From: Taklimakanibacter sp050251035
GTDB lineage: Bacteria > Pseudomonadota > Alphaproteobacteria > Rhizobiales > Aestuariivirgaceae
NCBI GenBank assembly: GCA_050251035.1
Contig: JBFWNN010000025.1
Location: 1-64,000 of the forward strand
Direction: 5' to 3'
Length of the DNA: 64,000 nt
The notes under the pieces are model-generated. The model searched no databases, was not told the origin of the DNA, and saw nothing but the letters and a program-made list of their open reading frames with translations. This document shows positions 16,901 to 24,597 of the stretch, piece by piece; position 1 is the first letter of the stretch; every line of letters begins with the position of its first letter. The translations under genes were made by a program, and so were the position numbers.

Positions 16901-18778
16901 GCGCTCGCCAACATCAATGCCGAGCGCTTCGTCGAGCTGGCCAGAGCCGCGACGACGGGAGAGCAGCTGAAGGCGGCCTTCGCCGCGCTCGGCGCCGACG
17001 GCGCCATCAGCCTTGGCGCGGCGACGGGTATCCTCAAGATCGAGGAGGGGACGGCGACCATGCCGGCCTTGGCACAGGTCTCGGGCGTAGCGGAGAACAC
17101 GCTGGCCCCCAGGATCGATCTCCCTGACGGGCGGCTCGACGCGGTGCTCCAGGTCAAGCTCAAGGGGCTCGACGATCAATCGCAGTTCGGCGTCACCTAT
17201 AGCGGCCGGCCCAATGCGCTGACGCGCTTCGTCGATATCGCGGCGCTGGAATCGAAGCTCGGCTTCGGCGTGGTGGAACGCACACTGAAGGAGCTGGAGA
17301 AACTGCAGTCGGAGCAGCAGAAGTTCCTGGACGAGGAAGACCGCCAACGGCGCGAGGACGAAGCGCGGCTCGAAGCCTATAACGAACAGCGCCGCGAGTT
17401 GCAGCTGCGCGCCAGGGAAGTCGATGCGCACCAGCGGGTGCGCGCCGAGGCGGCCGAGACGGCCAAGACCGAGCTCGATGAGGCCATAGCGGAAGGGCGC
17501 GCCATCAACCGCCAGGAGCTGCAGCGCCGGATCCGCGAGCGGCAGGTCCATCGTGTCGTCCGGCGCCAGGAAGAGCTGGCGCGCCTCGCCAAGGAAGAGG
17601 CGGAGCGCAAGGCGCAGGAAGAGGCGGCCCGGCAGGCGCAGGAAGACGCCGAGCGCAAGGCGCAAGAGGACGCGGCGCGGCAGGCGCAGGAAGCGGCGGA
17701 GCGCCAGGCGCAGGAAGAAGCCGCCCGCCAGGCGCAGGAAGAGGCGGAGCGCAAGGCGCAGGAGGAAGCGGCGCGGCAGGCGCAGGAAGAGGCTGACCGT
17801 CAGGCCCGGGAAGCAGCGAGCCGCAAGGCGCAAGAGGACGCGGCGCGGCAGGCGCAGGAAGAGGCCGAGCGCCAGGCGCGCGAAGAAGCGGCCCGGCAGG
17901 CGCGGGAAGAGGCCGACCGTCAGGCCCGGGAAGAAGCGACCCGCCAGGCGCGCGAGGAAGCAGCCCGGCAGGCGCAGGAAGAAGCCGACCGCCAGGCGCG
18001 CGAGGAAGCGGCCCGGCAGGCGCAGGAGGAAGCCGACCGTCAGGCCCGGGAAGAAGCGACCCGCAAGGCGCAAGAGGAAGCGGCCCGCCAGGCGCAGGAA
18101 GAAGCCGACCGCCAGGCGCGCGAGGAAGCAGCTCGTCAGGCCCAGGAAGAGGCCGACCGCAAGGCCCGCGAAGAGGCGACCCGCAGAGCGCAGGAAGAAG
18201 CGGCCCGTCAGGCACAGGAAGAAGCCGACCGCAAAGCGCAAGAGGATGCGGCGCGGCAGGCGCAGGAAGAGGCGGCGCGGCAGGCGCAGGAGGAGGCCGA
18301 CCGCAAGGCCCAGGACGAGGCGGCAGTTCGCCGTGCGCAGGAAGAAGCCGAGCGCAAGGCGCTGGAAGATATGGTGCGCAAGGCGCAGGAGGATGAGCAG
18401 GCGGCCATCTCCGACCCGGCCGGCAGCAAGCCGGCCGAGAGCGCTCTGCCCGATGCCACAGCACTTTTGCCACCACCGACACAGTCAGAGGCGGAGATTT
18501 TCGGACCGCCGCCGCCCAGCAAGACCGACACGGTCGAGCCGCGACCCGCCGTCGAGGAGACAGGAGCCCTCGAGCCCTCGGAAAACGCCCAGGCGGGTAT
18601 CGTCCCGCCGCCGCCCAAGCCCAAGCCCAAGCGGCAGCCGGCCAAGGCGCAGACAAAGGTCGATCCCGGGGCGCCGCTCGTCCTCGTTCCGCCGCAGAAG
18701 GTTGCCAAGCCGCCGCGAAAGCGTGAGCCCGATTTCTTCGAACGCCTGTTCGGAAAGATCAAGTCGCAGATCGATTAG
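13964..18778 (+). CDS. AsmA-family protein fused to a long octapeptide-repeat helix
   Basis: A 1604-residue envelope protein. One N-terminal membrane anchor (about residues 7 to 26) is followed by AsmA-type beta-rich repeats to about residue 1105, including the opening AsmA motif YRMAIESYGSKMTGRQVTV and repeated paired-strand modules. AsmA-like proteins (AsmA, TamB, YhdP) are thought to form grooved beta rods that carry phospholipid across the periplasm. Residues about 1106 to 1212 are charged helix. Residues 1213 to 1477 are 33 near-identical octapeptides, then come a proline-rich segment (PPPPKPKPKRQP) and a basic C-terminus ending FFERLFGKIKSQID. A TolA-like helical arm on an AsmA body is unusual and would make a protein long enough to span the periplasm. 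Weak ribosome-binding site. Confidence 0.85.
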   Translation: MKLWKSPVLYFGIALVLAVAAAFIAPYVIDWGSYRMAIESYGSKMTGRQVTVRGDISGRFFPWPKLSIGDVKVANPAGAFVPDFITAEEVDVRMTLAGLLGGEIRVESIEVVRPVVAFERLDSGQGSWHLKSAAGPDEMRFIDRIRLDQITVSDGVVHLIDNRRAGRATITGVNATLAAQNIAGPWRMRGTAAYRDRPVEIAVNTGGWTPEAPFKFGFRLASADGSGLVYQFDGANDGNHVTGNLKIQPAASSDGRSDPEGQLRPLVMTADVTSDFDTVALDKIEIAPRDGTGEGANLLTGSAEVKLGASVALKADLKATRFDLDAVAGAKARSLAREGGGLALLENVLAIMPDGVDIKGSLGVTSLIVGGEALDNARLAVEMDGEAIRIKELSAGMPGQARGLFSGVFLVTDSGPQLAGDLAGEAANLRDFLSWAWPEGRADIARIWTGSRGRFKLETRLDATNEQLRLQEMNYQIDESLGSGGLIIGFGERPSFDVRLDASALDVDRFIPNGIGGGGWVDTAGLIAQWAKSNDLRVTLQSGKMLLNGVDARDVAVDIAALDGSIDLKTIEIGNVGDARLEVTGLLAPTETGSRGTVSTSVTADDPRSLLQLLGLYPKDSDPVWSGALGKTDLTITADLKPDEQGQAANYRVTGKTGELDIDATLAAAGQGDLLASEISGAVTLRSAMGAGLLKLIGMRPAADQGGAGRLTLTLTGSLANGLVADLESEVFGAKGQFQGKFLRTDGVLTGTGRGGVFSERPDDLFLAAGIAGYAGGPLSVESDIEIAGPKVSFPDMQGFAAGAPFKGTLAVEGGKRIKGEFATGPVSFARLFGLVFMPWDGRPTDPELPFASLPPGRLTGELWIKPDHLEVFDGLTVKETQVGISAGPEEIRLAAFGKSDLGGDVAIEIGAKPQGGGKTVDGRLVLPIDLGRSLKDATGGQVASGLVKLSVKASGSGRTPGAVLASLEGSGSYDVSGLALANINAERFVELARAATTGEQLKAAFAALGADGAISLGAATGILKIEEGTATMPALAQVSGVAENTLAPRIDLPDGRLDAVLQVKLKGLDDQSQFGVTYSGRPNALTRFVDIAALESKLGFGVVERTLKELEKLQSEQQKFLDEEDRQRREDEARLEAYNEQRRELQLRAREVDAHQRVRAEAAETAKTELDEAIAEGRAINRQELQRRIRERQVHRVVRRQEELARLAKEEAERKAQEEAARQAQEDAERKAQEDAARQAQEAAERQAQEEAARQAQEEAERKAQEEAARQAQEEADRQAREAASRKAQEDAARQAQEEAERQAREEAARQAREEADRQAREEATRQAREEAARQAQEEADRQAREEAARQAQEEADRQAREEATRKAQEEAARQAQEEADRQAREEAARQAQEEADRKAREEATRRAQEEAARQAQEEADRKAQEDAARQAQEEAARQAQEEADRKAQDEAAVRRAQEEAERKALEDMVRKAQEDEQAAISDPAGSKPAESALPDATALLPPPTQSEAEIFGPPPPSKTDTVEPRPAVEETGALEPSENAQAGIVPPPPKPKPKRQPAKAQTKVDPGAPLVLVPPQKVAKPPRKREPDFFERLFGKIKSQID
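17600..18394 (+). repeat. 33 tandem octapeptide-coding (24-bp) units inside the AsmA gene
   Basis: The unit is A-(A/D/E/T)-R-(Q/K)-A-(Q/R)-E-(E/D), with one 9-residue variant near the end. At DNA level it is a degenerate 24-bp repeat, and longer blocks of 48 and 72 bp recur almost exactly (for example 17935-18060 against 18085-18180). Such an array could change copy number by slippage or recombination. It also makes a very long antisense open frame and several other shadow frames. Confidence 0.9.
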
Positions 18779-18825
18779 TCAGGGGCTGCTGGTGGCCGCG
18801 GGACAGACAAGCGGCAAGTAACCGG

Positions 18826-19038
18826 CTAGCTCCGCATCAGCCGGTTCAGCACCCAGACGCGGAGCGCGCTCGACAGGTTGCGCTCGCCGCGCTGGCGGTC
18901 GATCTCGGCCACCAAGGCCGCGAGCGACTTGTGCTCCGACTGGGCCGCGGATTTGAGCACCGCCCAGAATTCAGGCTCGAGGGAGAGCGAGGTGCGATGC
19001 CCCGCGATCGTCAGAGAGCGCTTGAATTCCTTGGGCAT
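18826..19038 (-). CDS. Ribbon-helix-helix domain protein (RHH_4 type)
   Basis: A 70-residue protein beginning MPKEFKRSLTIAGHRTSLSL, where the beta strand KRSLTIAGHRTSLSLE precedes two helices (EFWAVLKSAAQSEH and SLAALVAEIDRQR). This matches small ribbon-helix-helix proteins that dimerise and bind DNA. Its ATG overlaps the stop of the upstream DUF4169 gene (TGATG), so it is translationally coupled; a GTG one codon earlier is possible. It is the last of three genes fumC-DUF4169-RHH, a grouping I recall from other Rhizobiales. Its target is unknown. Confidence 0.75.
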   Translation of the reverse strand: MPKEFKRSLTIAGHRTSLSLEPEFWAVLKSAAQSEHKSLAALVAEIDRQRGERNLSSALRVWVLNRLMRS

Positions 19039-19214
19039 CACTCGTCGCGCTTGTGCCCGTCGAGATGGCGCACGGCGCGGTCCTTCTCCGTCTCGGCCCT
19101 GGCGCTCTCGGCCTTGGAGCGGCCGAAACGTTCGCGGTTCTCCTGCGCCTCGAGCTCCTTCTCGGCGCGCGCGATGCGCTTGCGGTGGCGCTTGAGATTG
19201 ACGATCTCGCTCAT
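19038..19214 (-). CDS. DUF4169 family small protein
   Basis: A 58-residue, very basic and charged protein beginning MSEIVNLKRHRKRIARAEKE and ending GHKRDE. The start INLKR-x(2)-K-R plus a charged helix with NRERFGRSKAE matches DUF4169 proteins. It lies 10 bp after the fumC stop and overlaps the next start by one base, so it sits inside a three-gene transcript. Function unknown; the composition suggests binding to nucleic acid or to an acidic partner. Confidence 0.75.
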   Translation of the reverse strand: MSEIVNLKRHRKRIARAEKELEAQENRERFGRSKAESARAETEKDRAVRHLDGHKRDE

Positions 19215-19224
19215 CGTTCGTCCG

Positions 19225-20616
19225 TCACTTGGGACCGATCATGTCCTCCGGCCGCACCAGCCGGTCGAATTCCGCGGCCGTCACATAATTGAGGCGCAAT
19301 GCCTCCTCGCGCAAGGTGGTGCCGCGCTTATGCGCCGTCTTGGCGATCTCGGCCGCCTTGTCATAGCCGATCCTGGGCGCCAAGGCCGTCACCAGCATGA
19401 GCGAGCGGTCGAGCGCCGCCTTGATATTGTCCTCGCGCGCCACGATCCCTGAGACGCAGTGATCGGTGAAGCTCACCGCCGCATCGGCGAGGAGGCGGAC
19501 CGACTGCAGGAAATTGTAGGCCATCACCGGGTTGAAGACGTTGAGCTCGAAATGGCCCTGGCTGCCGGCGAAGGTGATGGTGGCCTGGTTGCCGAAGACC
19601 TGGGTGCACACCATGGTGAGCGCCTCGCACTGGGTCGGGTTGACCTTGCCCGGCATGATCGAGGAGCCGGGCTCGTTCTCGGGCAGCGCCAGCTCGCCCA
19701 GGCCCGAACGCGGCCCCGAGCCCAGGAAGCGGATGTCGTTGGCGATCTTGAACAGCGAGGCGGCGACCGTGTTGATGGCGCCATGGCTCATCACCATGGC
19801 GTCATGAGCGGCGAGCGCCTCGAATTTGTTGGGCGCCGTGGTGAAGGGCAGGCCGGTGATGCGTGCGATGCGGGCGGCCACCTTGCGGTCGAAGCCCTTG
19901 GGCGCGTTGAGGCCGGTGCCGACGGCGGTGCCCCCCTGAGCCAGCTGCATCAAGTCCGGCATGGTCGCCTCGATGCGGGCGATGCCGTTCCTGATCTGCT
20001 GGGCATAGCCCGAGAACTCCTGGCCGAGGGTGAGCGGCGTCGCATCCTGGGTGTGGGTGCGCCCGATCTTGATGATCCTGGCCCAAAGCTTCGCCTTCCG
20101 GGCCAGCGCCTTGTGCAGATGCCGAAGCGCCGGGAGCAGGTCGTGATGGATCTGCTCGGCGCAGGCGACATGCATGGCCGTCGGATAGGTGTCGTTGGAC
20201 GACTGGCTCATATTGACGTGGTCATTGGGATGGACCGGCGATTTGGAGCCCAAGGTGCCGCCCAGCATCTCGATGGCGCGGTTGGAGATCACCTCATTGG
20301 CGTTCATGTTGGACTGGGTGCCGGAGCCCGTCTGCCAGACCGCCAAGGGGAAGTGGTCGTCGAGCTTGCCCTCCATCACCTCGCGCGCCGCGGCGACGAT
20401 GGCCTTACCGACCGTGCGGTCGAGCTTGCCCAGCGCCATGTTCACTTCCGCCGCCGCGAGCTTGACGATCCCTAAGGCCCGGACGACCGGCTTCGGCTGC
20501 TTCTCCCAGCCGATCTTGAAATTGCTCAGCGACCGCTCCGCCTGGGCGCCCCAATAGCGGTCGGCTCGGACCTGGATGGGGCCAAAAGTGTCGGTTTCGG
20601 TGCGGGTCCTGGTCAT
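19225..20616 (-). CDS. fumC: Class II fumarate hydratase
   Basis: A 463-residue iron-independent fumarase that interconverts fumarate and malate in the TCA cycle, acting as a cytoplasmic homotetramer. It has the family signature GSSIMPGKVNPTQ near residue 317, the substrate-site motifs SGTQSNMNANEV and SSNDTYPTAM, and GRTHTQDATPLTLGQE. Length is standard. It heads a three-gene transcript with DUF4169 and RHH genes. It diverges from the TfoX-like gene. Confidence 0.95.
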   Translation of the reverse strand: MTRTRTETDTFGPIQVRADRYWGAQAERSLSNFKIGWEKQPKPVVRALGIVKLAAAEVNMALGKLDRTVGKAIVAAAREVMEGKLDDHFPLAVWQTGSGTQSNMNANEVISNRAIEMLGGTLGSKSPVHPNDHVNMSQSSNDTYPTAMHVACAEQIHHDLLPALRHLHKALARKAKLWARIIKIGRTHTQDATPLTLGQEFSGYAQQIRNGIARIEATMPDLMQLAQGGTAVGTGLNAPKGFDRKVAARIARITGLPFTTAPNKFEALAAHDAMVMSHGAINTVAASLFKIANDIRFLGSGPRSGLGELALPENEPGSSIMPGKVNPTQCEALTMVCTQVFGNQATITFAGSQGHFELNVFNPVMAYNFLQSVRLLADAAVSFTDHCVSGIVAREDNIKAALDRSLMLVTALAPRIGYDKAAEIAKTAHKRGTTLREEALRLNYVTAAEFDRLVRPEDMIGPK

Positions 20617-20647
20617 CTTGTCCTGCCTTGAGATTGCGGGCGCGGTC

Positions 20648-20714
20648 TAGCATGGCTCAGGGCAGGCTGCCAGATCGGAAGCGCACGGCTGGGACGTGCC
20701 GCAATGCCATGCTA
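20648..20714. promoter_or_regulatory. 9-bp inverted repeat pair between fumC and the TfoX-like gene
   Basis: TAGCATGGC (20648-20656) and GCCATGCTA (20706-20714) are perfect inverted copies 49 bp apart in a divergent spacer. Read outwards, each direction presents GCCATGCTA shortly before its gene, so they could be matched -10 regions or a two-half-site operator. Inference from symmetry only. Confidence 0.35.
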
Positions 20715-20723
20715 AAATGAGGC

Positions 20724-20987
20724 ATGAAAGACACGACGCCGCTCAAGGGATTGAAGAATCTCGGGCCGACCATCATTCGGCGGCTGAACGAGATCGGCGT
20801 GCATGACCGGGGCGATCTCGAGCGGATCGGCGCCGTCGCCGGCCACCGGCTCATCCGCCAGCGCCATCCTGAGAAGACCATTCCCGTCTGCTACTATCTC
20901 TATTCCCTCGAAGGCGCGATCCGCGGCGTGCACTGGAACGACCTGCCGCGCAGAGTGAAGGAAGAGCTGCTGAGCCAAGTCAGGTAA
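20724..20987 (+). CDS. TfoX C-terminal domain protein
   Basis: An 87-residue protein consisting only of the TfoX/Sxy C-terminal domain: LKGLKNLGPTIIRRLNEIGV (a helix-hairpin-helix-like opening), then DLERIGAV and LYSLEGAIRGVHWNDLP. In gammaproteobacteria this domain is joined to an N-terminal domain in Sxy, the competence regulator; alphaproteobacterial single-domain copies have no known role. A GAGG lies immediately before the ATG, closer than usual. Confidence 0.78.
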   Translation: MKDTTPLKGLKNLGPTIIRRLNEIGVHDRGDLERIGAVAGHRLIRQRHPEKTIPVCYYLYSLEGAIRGVHWNDLPRRVKEELLSQVR

Positions 20988-21086
20988 GCGCCGCCCGTCG
21001 ATCCGGACATCGCTCATGGTCCCCTAAGACGCCAACCAGCGGCCTGCCAGCTCGGCCGTCGGAGCTTTGGATAAACGAGACGTCGA

Positions 21087-22265
21087 TCAGCGCGGATATC
21101 TGCGAGCCAGCCAGATCATCGCGGCGAAGGAGGCGAAGGCGAAGACGATGGCGACGAGCAATCCGTTGCGCGGACCAACCTGGTCGAGAACGAGCGCGAA
21201 CAGTGTCGGCGCGACGGCGTTGAGGATCAGCTGCGGCGTGGTCAGCGTGCCGATCACCAGGCCGTAGCCCTGGCGGCCGAACAGGCTCAAGGGGATGATG
21301 CCCTTGACGATCGACATGAGGCCGTTGGACATGCCGTAGAGCACGGCGAAGACGAGCGCCGCCCAGAGCGCGAACTGGCCCGCGGCGAAAATGCCCAATG
21401 CCGCCGGCAGGAGGCCCACGGCGATGAGGCCCAGGGTCATCGTCTTCACCCAATGGCCGGCGAGGATGTCGCCGATGCGGCTGGCGACCTGGGACGGGCC
21501 GATGAGGGCGGCGAGCGTCACCGCGGCGGCCGCGGTGAAGCCCAGGCCTTCGAAGAGCGGCACGACATGGGCGGAGACCGCGGCGAAGACGACGCCGTTC
21601 AAGGCGAGGACGGCGGCGAAGGCGAACATGGCACGGTTGCGATCCACGCCGACGAGGACCGGAGCGGCCATGGGCTGCGGCTCCTCATCGGACGTGCCTG
21701 CAGGCTCCGCGCTCCGGTCAAGGACCAGGAGATGCAGGGGCAGGCACACGAGCAGATGAAGCAGAGCATAGACGAGGAAGGTGTTGCGCCAGCCGATCTC
21801 CTGCGACAGGACATGTGACAGCGGCCAGAAGACGGTCGAGGCGAGGCCGCCGAACAGGGTCAGATAGGAGATCGCGCGGCGCGACTTCTCGCGCGCCACC
21901 TGGGCGAGCGCGGGAAAGGCCGCGTCATAGAGGATGAGACGCATGGCGGGGCCCAGCACCAGCCAGCCCAGGACATAGATCCAGGGCTCGGTCGCGAAAG
22001 CCAGGATCAGGCAGCCGAGGCCCGCCAAGCCCGAGCCTGCCGCCATCGTGCGCCGGCCGCCATGCCGGTCGATGGCGCGGCCGGCGGCGCGCGAGATGAC
22101 GCCGCTGATCAGCAAGGCGGCGGAGAAGGCGCCGAAGATGAGAAGCTTCGACCATTGCCGGTCGGCGGCGATGTCCATGGAGAGGGCGCCGAGCGCGTAA
22201 TAGGTCGTGCCCCAGCCGATGATCTGGGTGACGCCCAAAGCCGTGATGACGCGCCAAAGGGGCAA
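21087..22265 (-). CDS. MFS transporter, 12-helix
   Basis: A 392-residue major facilitator with 12 predicted spans. The first helix GVTQIIGWGTTYYALGAL and GRAIDRHGGRRTM (motif A) are visible, as are the second-half features of the monocarboxylate/oxalate-type branch. It begins 4 bp after the stop of the PHP-domain hydrolase gene, so the two are co-transcribed and the transporter may import the hydrolase substrate or export its product. Substrate not determinable. Confidence 0.82.
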   Translation of the reverse strand: MPLWRVITALGVTQIIGWGTTYYALGALSMDIAADRQWSKLLIFGAFSAALLISGVISRAAGRAIDRHGGRRTMAAGSGLAGLGCLILAFATEPWIYVLGWLVLGPAMRLILYDAAFPALAQVAREKSRRAISYLTLFGGLASTVFWPLSHVLSQEIGWRNTFLVYALLHLLVCLPLHLLVLDRSAEPAGTSDEEPQPMAAPVLVGVDRNRAMFAFAAVLALNGVVFAAVSAHVVPLFEGLGFTAAAAVTLAALIGPSQVASRIGDILAGHWVKTMTLGLIAVGLLPAALGIFAAGQFALWAALVFAVLYGMSNGLMSIVKGIIPLSLFGRQGYGLVIGTLTTPQLILNAVAPTLFALVLDQVGPRNGLLVAIVFAFASFAAMIWLARRYPR

Positions 22266-22269
22266 TTCG

Positions 22270-23199
22270 CTAGATCTCGTCCTTCCAGATCGGATTGGTC
22301 CAGGCGCGCTTGCCGGCCTGGTCGATGACGACGACGCGGAACCACGGACTTTGCCGGGTGAGGAGCCAGCCCTTCTCCAGCTTGCGCAGGTCGAGCGTGG
22401 CCGAGGTGATCGACTTACCGATGCGCATGACGGTGCGCGAATGGCCGCAGACCGCGACGATGGTGTTGACCGGCGACGATGCCACGCTGAGCTCGTGGCC
22501 TTCGATCGCGACCTCGTGGATGAGCGGGCCCTGGCTCGAATAATAATGGCCCTGTTTCAAGGCTTCGAGCAGCAGGCCGGGATCGTTCGCCTCAGCCTTG
22601 ACATGCACCCAGCCGCCGAAATGGTCGTCGTGATGGAAATGCGCGTCGTCGGTGGCAAAGGCGGTCAGCCGCCGCCCTTCATTGAGTAACTGATCGAGCA
22701 GATAGAAGCCTTCGCCGCGGTCGCATTCGACAGCGCAGCCGTGATTGTAGATCTCGACCGCATGGGCAACGTCGATGGCGCGCCCGTCCTCGATGGTGAG
22801 CTGCGACCAGGCGGGATGGGCGATGCCGATGAAGGCGCCGGCCGCGGCGGCGCGGCGTGCGACTTGGGCACCGGTCTCTTCCGGCGCTGAGGGCGCGAAA
22901 TCGAGCGGCAGCCCTGCCGCTACGATATGCCAGAGCTCGCCGGCAGAGGTCGCCGGCGCATGCAGTTCGGACCCGATGATCGTGGTGAAATCGTTGGAGC
23001 GGAAGCCCCGCGTGTCGGCGACCGGCCAGTCATAATGGCCGATGAAATGGTCCGACAGCATCATGAAGTCGTAGCCCGCGTCCTTATAGGCCTGGACGAC
23101 CTTGTCGGGCGCCAGCGCGCCGTCGGAGAGAGTGGAATGCGTATGGAGATTGCCGCGCCAGAACCGGCCCGGCAGGGAAAACGGCGAAAGATCGGTCAT
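22270..23199 (-). CDS. PHP-domain metallohydrolase (CehA/McbA-like phosphoesterase)
   Basis: A 309-residue metal-dependent hydrolase. Metal-site motifs are NLHTHSTLSDG (residues about 16 to 26), MLSDHF, GSELH and AHPAW, with a C-terminal FATDDAHFH. This is the polymerase-and-histidinol-phosphatase fold, which normally binds two or three metals and cleaves phosphoesters; the CehA branch includes carbamate and phosphonate-related enzymes. The start at 23199 has GAGG 6 bases upstream; a longer open frame upstream to 23463 would overlap the divergent protease gene and is unlikely. Operon with the following MFS gene. Confidence 0.8.
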   Translation of the reverse strand: MTDLSPFSLPGRFWRGNLHTHSTLSDGALAPDKVVQAYKDAGYDFMMLSDHFIGHYDWPVADTRGFRSNDFTTIIGSELHAPATSAGELWHIVAAGLPLDFAPSAPEETGAQVARRAAAAGAFIGIAHPAWSQLTIEDGRAIDVAHAVEIYNHGCAVECDRGEGFYLLDQLLNEGRRLTAFATDDAHFHHDDHFGGWVHVKAEANDPGLLLEALKQGHYYSSQGPLIHEVAIEGHELSVASSPVNTIVAVCGHSRTVMRIGKSITSATLDLRKLEKGWLLTRQSPWFRVVVIDQAGKRAWTNPIWKDEI

Positions 23200-23295
23200 G
23201 GACGCCTCGGTAAGGGTGTTTTGGCTATCGTATTCGCAATTCCCGCTCAATATGCATAATGCGGGTATCACCATACGTAATTTGCAAGGACTGCC

Positions 23296-24558
23296 GTGAA
23301 CGGGGTGATCGAGGAGTGGCGTGATTGCGAGGCCTGTGGCACCCGCGTGCCGGTGCATGATCTGGTGCGCACTTGGTGCGATGCCTGCGGCTGGAATCTG
23401 AGCGACCCCGCGCCCAGCCGCACCGTCATCGAGCGCACGGTCGATGCGCTGGGCGCGCTGCACGGCGCCTGGCTCCTCGAGCAGGTCATAGCTGCGCCCG
23501 AGACACAGCTCAGGCCCCGCCTGCGGGTATCCACCGTCCTGGCCTCCGCGCTTTCACTTCTGATCATGGCCGCCAACCTTCTCGTCGCGCTGGCGGGCCT
23601 CTATCTGCTCGTCCGCGGATGGCCGAACGTCATGCTCGTCGCGCTGGGACTGGTGCTGATGCTCGCCGGCTGGTTCCTGCGGCCGCGGCTCGATCCTCTC
23701 CCTCCGGACTGCCTCGAGCGGAGCGCGTTCCCCAATCTGTTCAGCATGGTCGACGGCATCGCCGGGCAATTGTCCTTGAGCCCGATCGAGCATGTCAGGG
23801 TCGATCATCAGTTCAACGCTTCGATGGGGCAGGCGGGGCTGGCGCGCAGGCCGGTGCTCACCATCGGTCTGCCGCTATGGGCGAGCCTCACCGGGCAGGA
23901 GCGCGTCGCCCTGATCGCGCATGAGATGGCGCATCGCGTCAATCGCGATCCAGCCCGCGGCACGGTGACCGGCTGGGGCCTGTCGGCGCTCGACCGCTGG
24001 ATATATCTGCTCGATCCGGCAGGCCGAGCCCCGCAGACTCTGGCGGAGATCGCGATCCACATGGCGATGCGCCTGCTCGGCGCCGCGGCCGGCGGGTTGC
24101 GCGGCCTGCTCGCCCGTCTCCTCTATCTCGACAGCCAGCGTGCCGAATATCTCGCCGACCATCTGGCGGCGAAAGTCGCGGGGCCGGTGGCCACCACGAA
24201 GCTCCTGGGCAAGCTCGGGCTCGGCCGCAATCTGCAAGCCGTCGCGGAGCGCGCCTATTATGGCGGCGATACCGACGGCCGGTCGGTCATCGACGCGTTT
24301 CGCGGCTTCGTCGAAACGGTCCCCGAGCGCGAGATGGAGCGGATCAGGCGCGCCGACGCGACGGAGCATGCGCGGATCGATGCATCGCATCCGCCGACCG
24401 CCGCGCGCGTCACCTTCATCAGGAGCCGGCATTTCGAGCTGCCGATGGTCATCCTCAGCGACACGCTGTCGCGCGCGATCGACGACGAGTTGCAGCCGCT
24501 GCGCGAGCGCTTCTCGATGAAGCTCATGGACGGTTTCATCGAGCGGCCCGGAAGCTAA
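23296..24558 (+). CDS. M48-family membrane metalloprotease with N-terminal zinc ribbon
   Basis: A 420-residue protein. Residues 10 to 35 hold two Cys pairs (CEAC and CDAC), a probable zinc ribbon. Two hydrophobic spans follow (about 80 to 100 and 105 to 125), then an M48 peptidase domain with HEMAH at 209-213 and the downstream AEYLAD glutamate (about 283) as third zinc ligand. M48 enzymes such as HtpX and BepA/Oma1 degrade damaged membrane proteins. The start is GTG at 23296 with AAGGA 5 bases upstream. The zinc ribbon joined to an HtpX-like core is less usual. It diverges from the PHP gene across 96 bp, where CCCGC...GCGGG arms flank an AT-rich centre. Confidence 0.83.
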   Translation: MNGVIEEWRDCEACGTRVPVHDLVRTWCDACGWNLSDPAPSRTVIERTVDALGALHGAWLLEQVIAAPETQLRPRLRVSTVLASALSLLIMAANLLVALAGLYLLVRGWPNVMLVALGLVLMLAGWFLRPRLDPLPPDCLERSAFPNLFSMVDGIAGQLSLSPIEHVRVDHQFNASMGQAGLARRPVLTIGLPLWASLTGQERVALIAHEMAHRVNRDPARGTVTGWGLSALDRWIYLLDPAGRAPQTLAEIAIHMAMRLLGAAAGGLRGLLARLLYLDSQRAEYLADHLAAKVAGPVATTKLLGKLGLGRNLQAVAERAYYGGDTDGRSVIDAFRGFVETVPEREMERIRRADATEHARIDASHPPTAARVTFIRSRHFELPMVILSDTLSRAIDDELQPLRERFSMKLMDGFIERPGS

Positions 24559-24597
24559 AAGACAGATGGCTCAAAACGGGGTCGCTCCGCCAAAATC

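Noticed and set aside
13730..18241. A 1503-codon minus-strand open frame with RLALGLFLRLPRR-like repeats
   Set aside because: It is the antisense of the AsmA octapeptide array and FAD oxidase end. Its apparent repeats are the complement of the real ones.
17600..18394. Regular short DNA repeats that might look like a CRISPR array
   Set aside because: There are no unique spacers, the 24-bp units are contiguous and in frame, and no cas genes are present.
22927..23463. Upstream extension of the PHP hydrolase frame to 23463
   Set aside because: The extension would overlap the divergent protease gene and its own promoter region. The start at 23199 has a proper ribosome-binding site.
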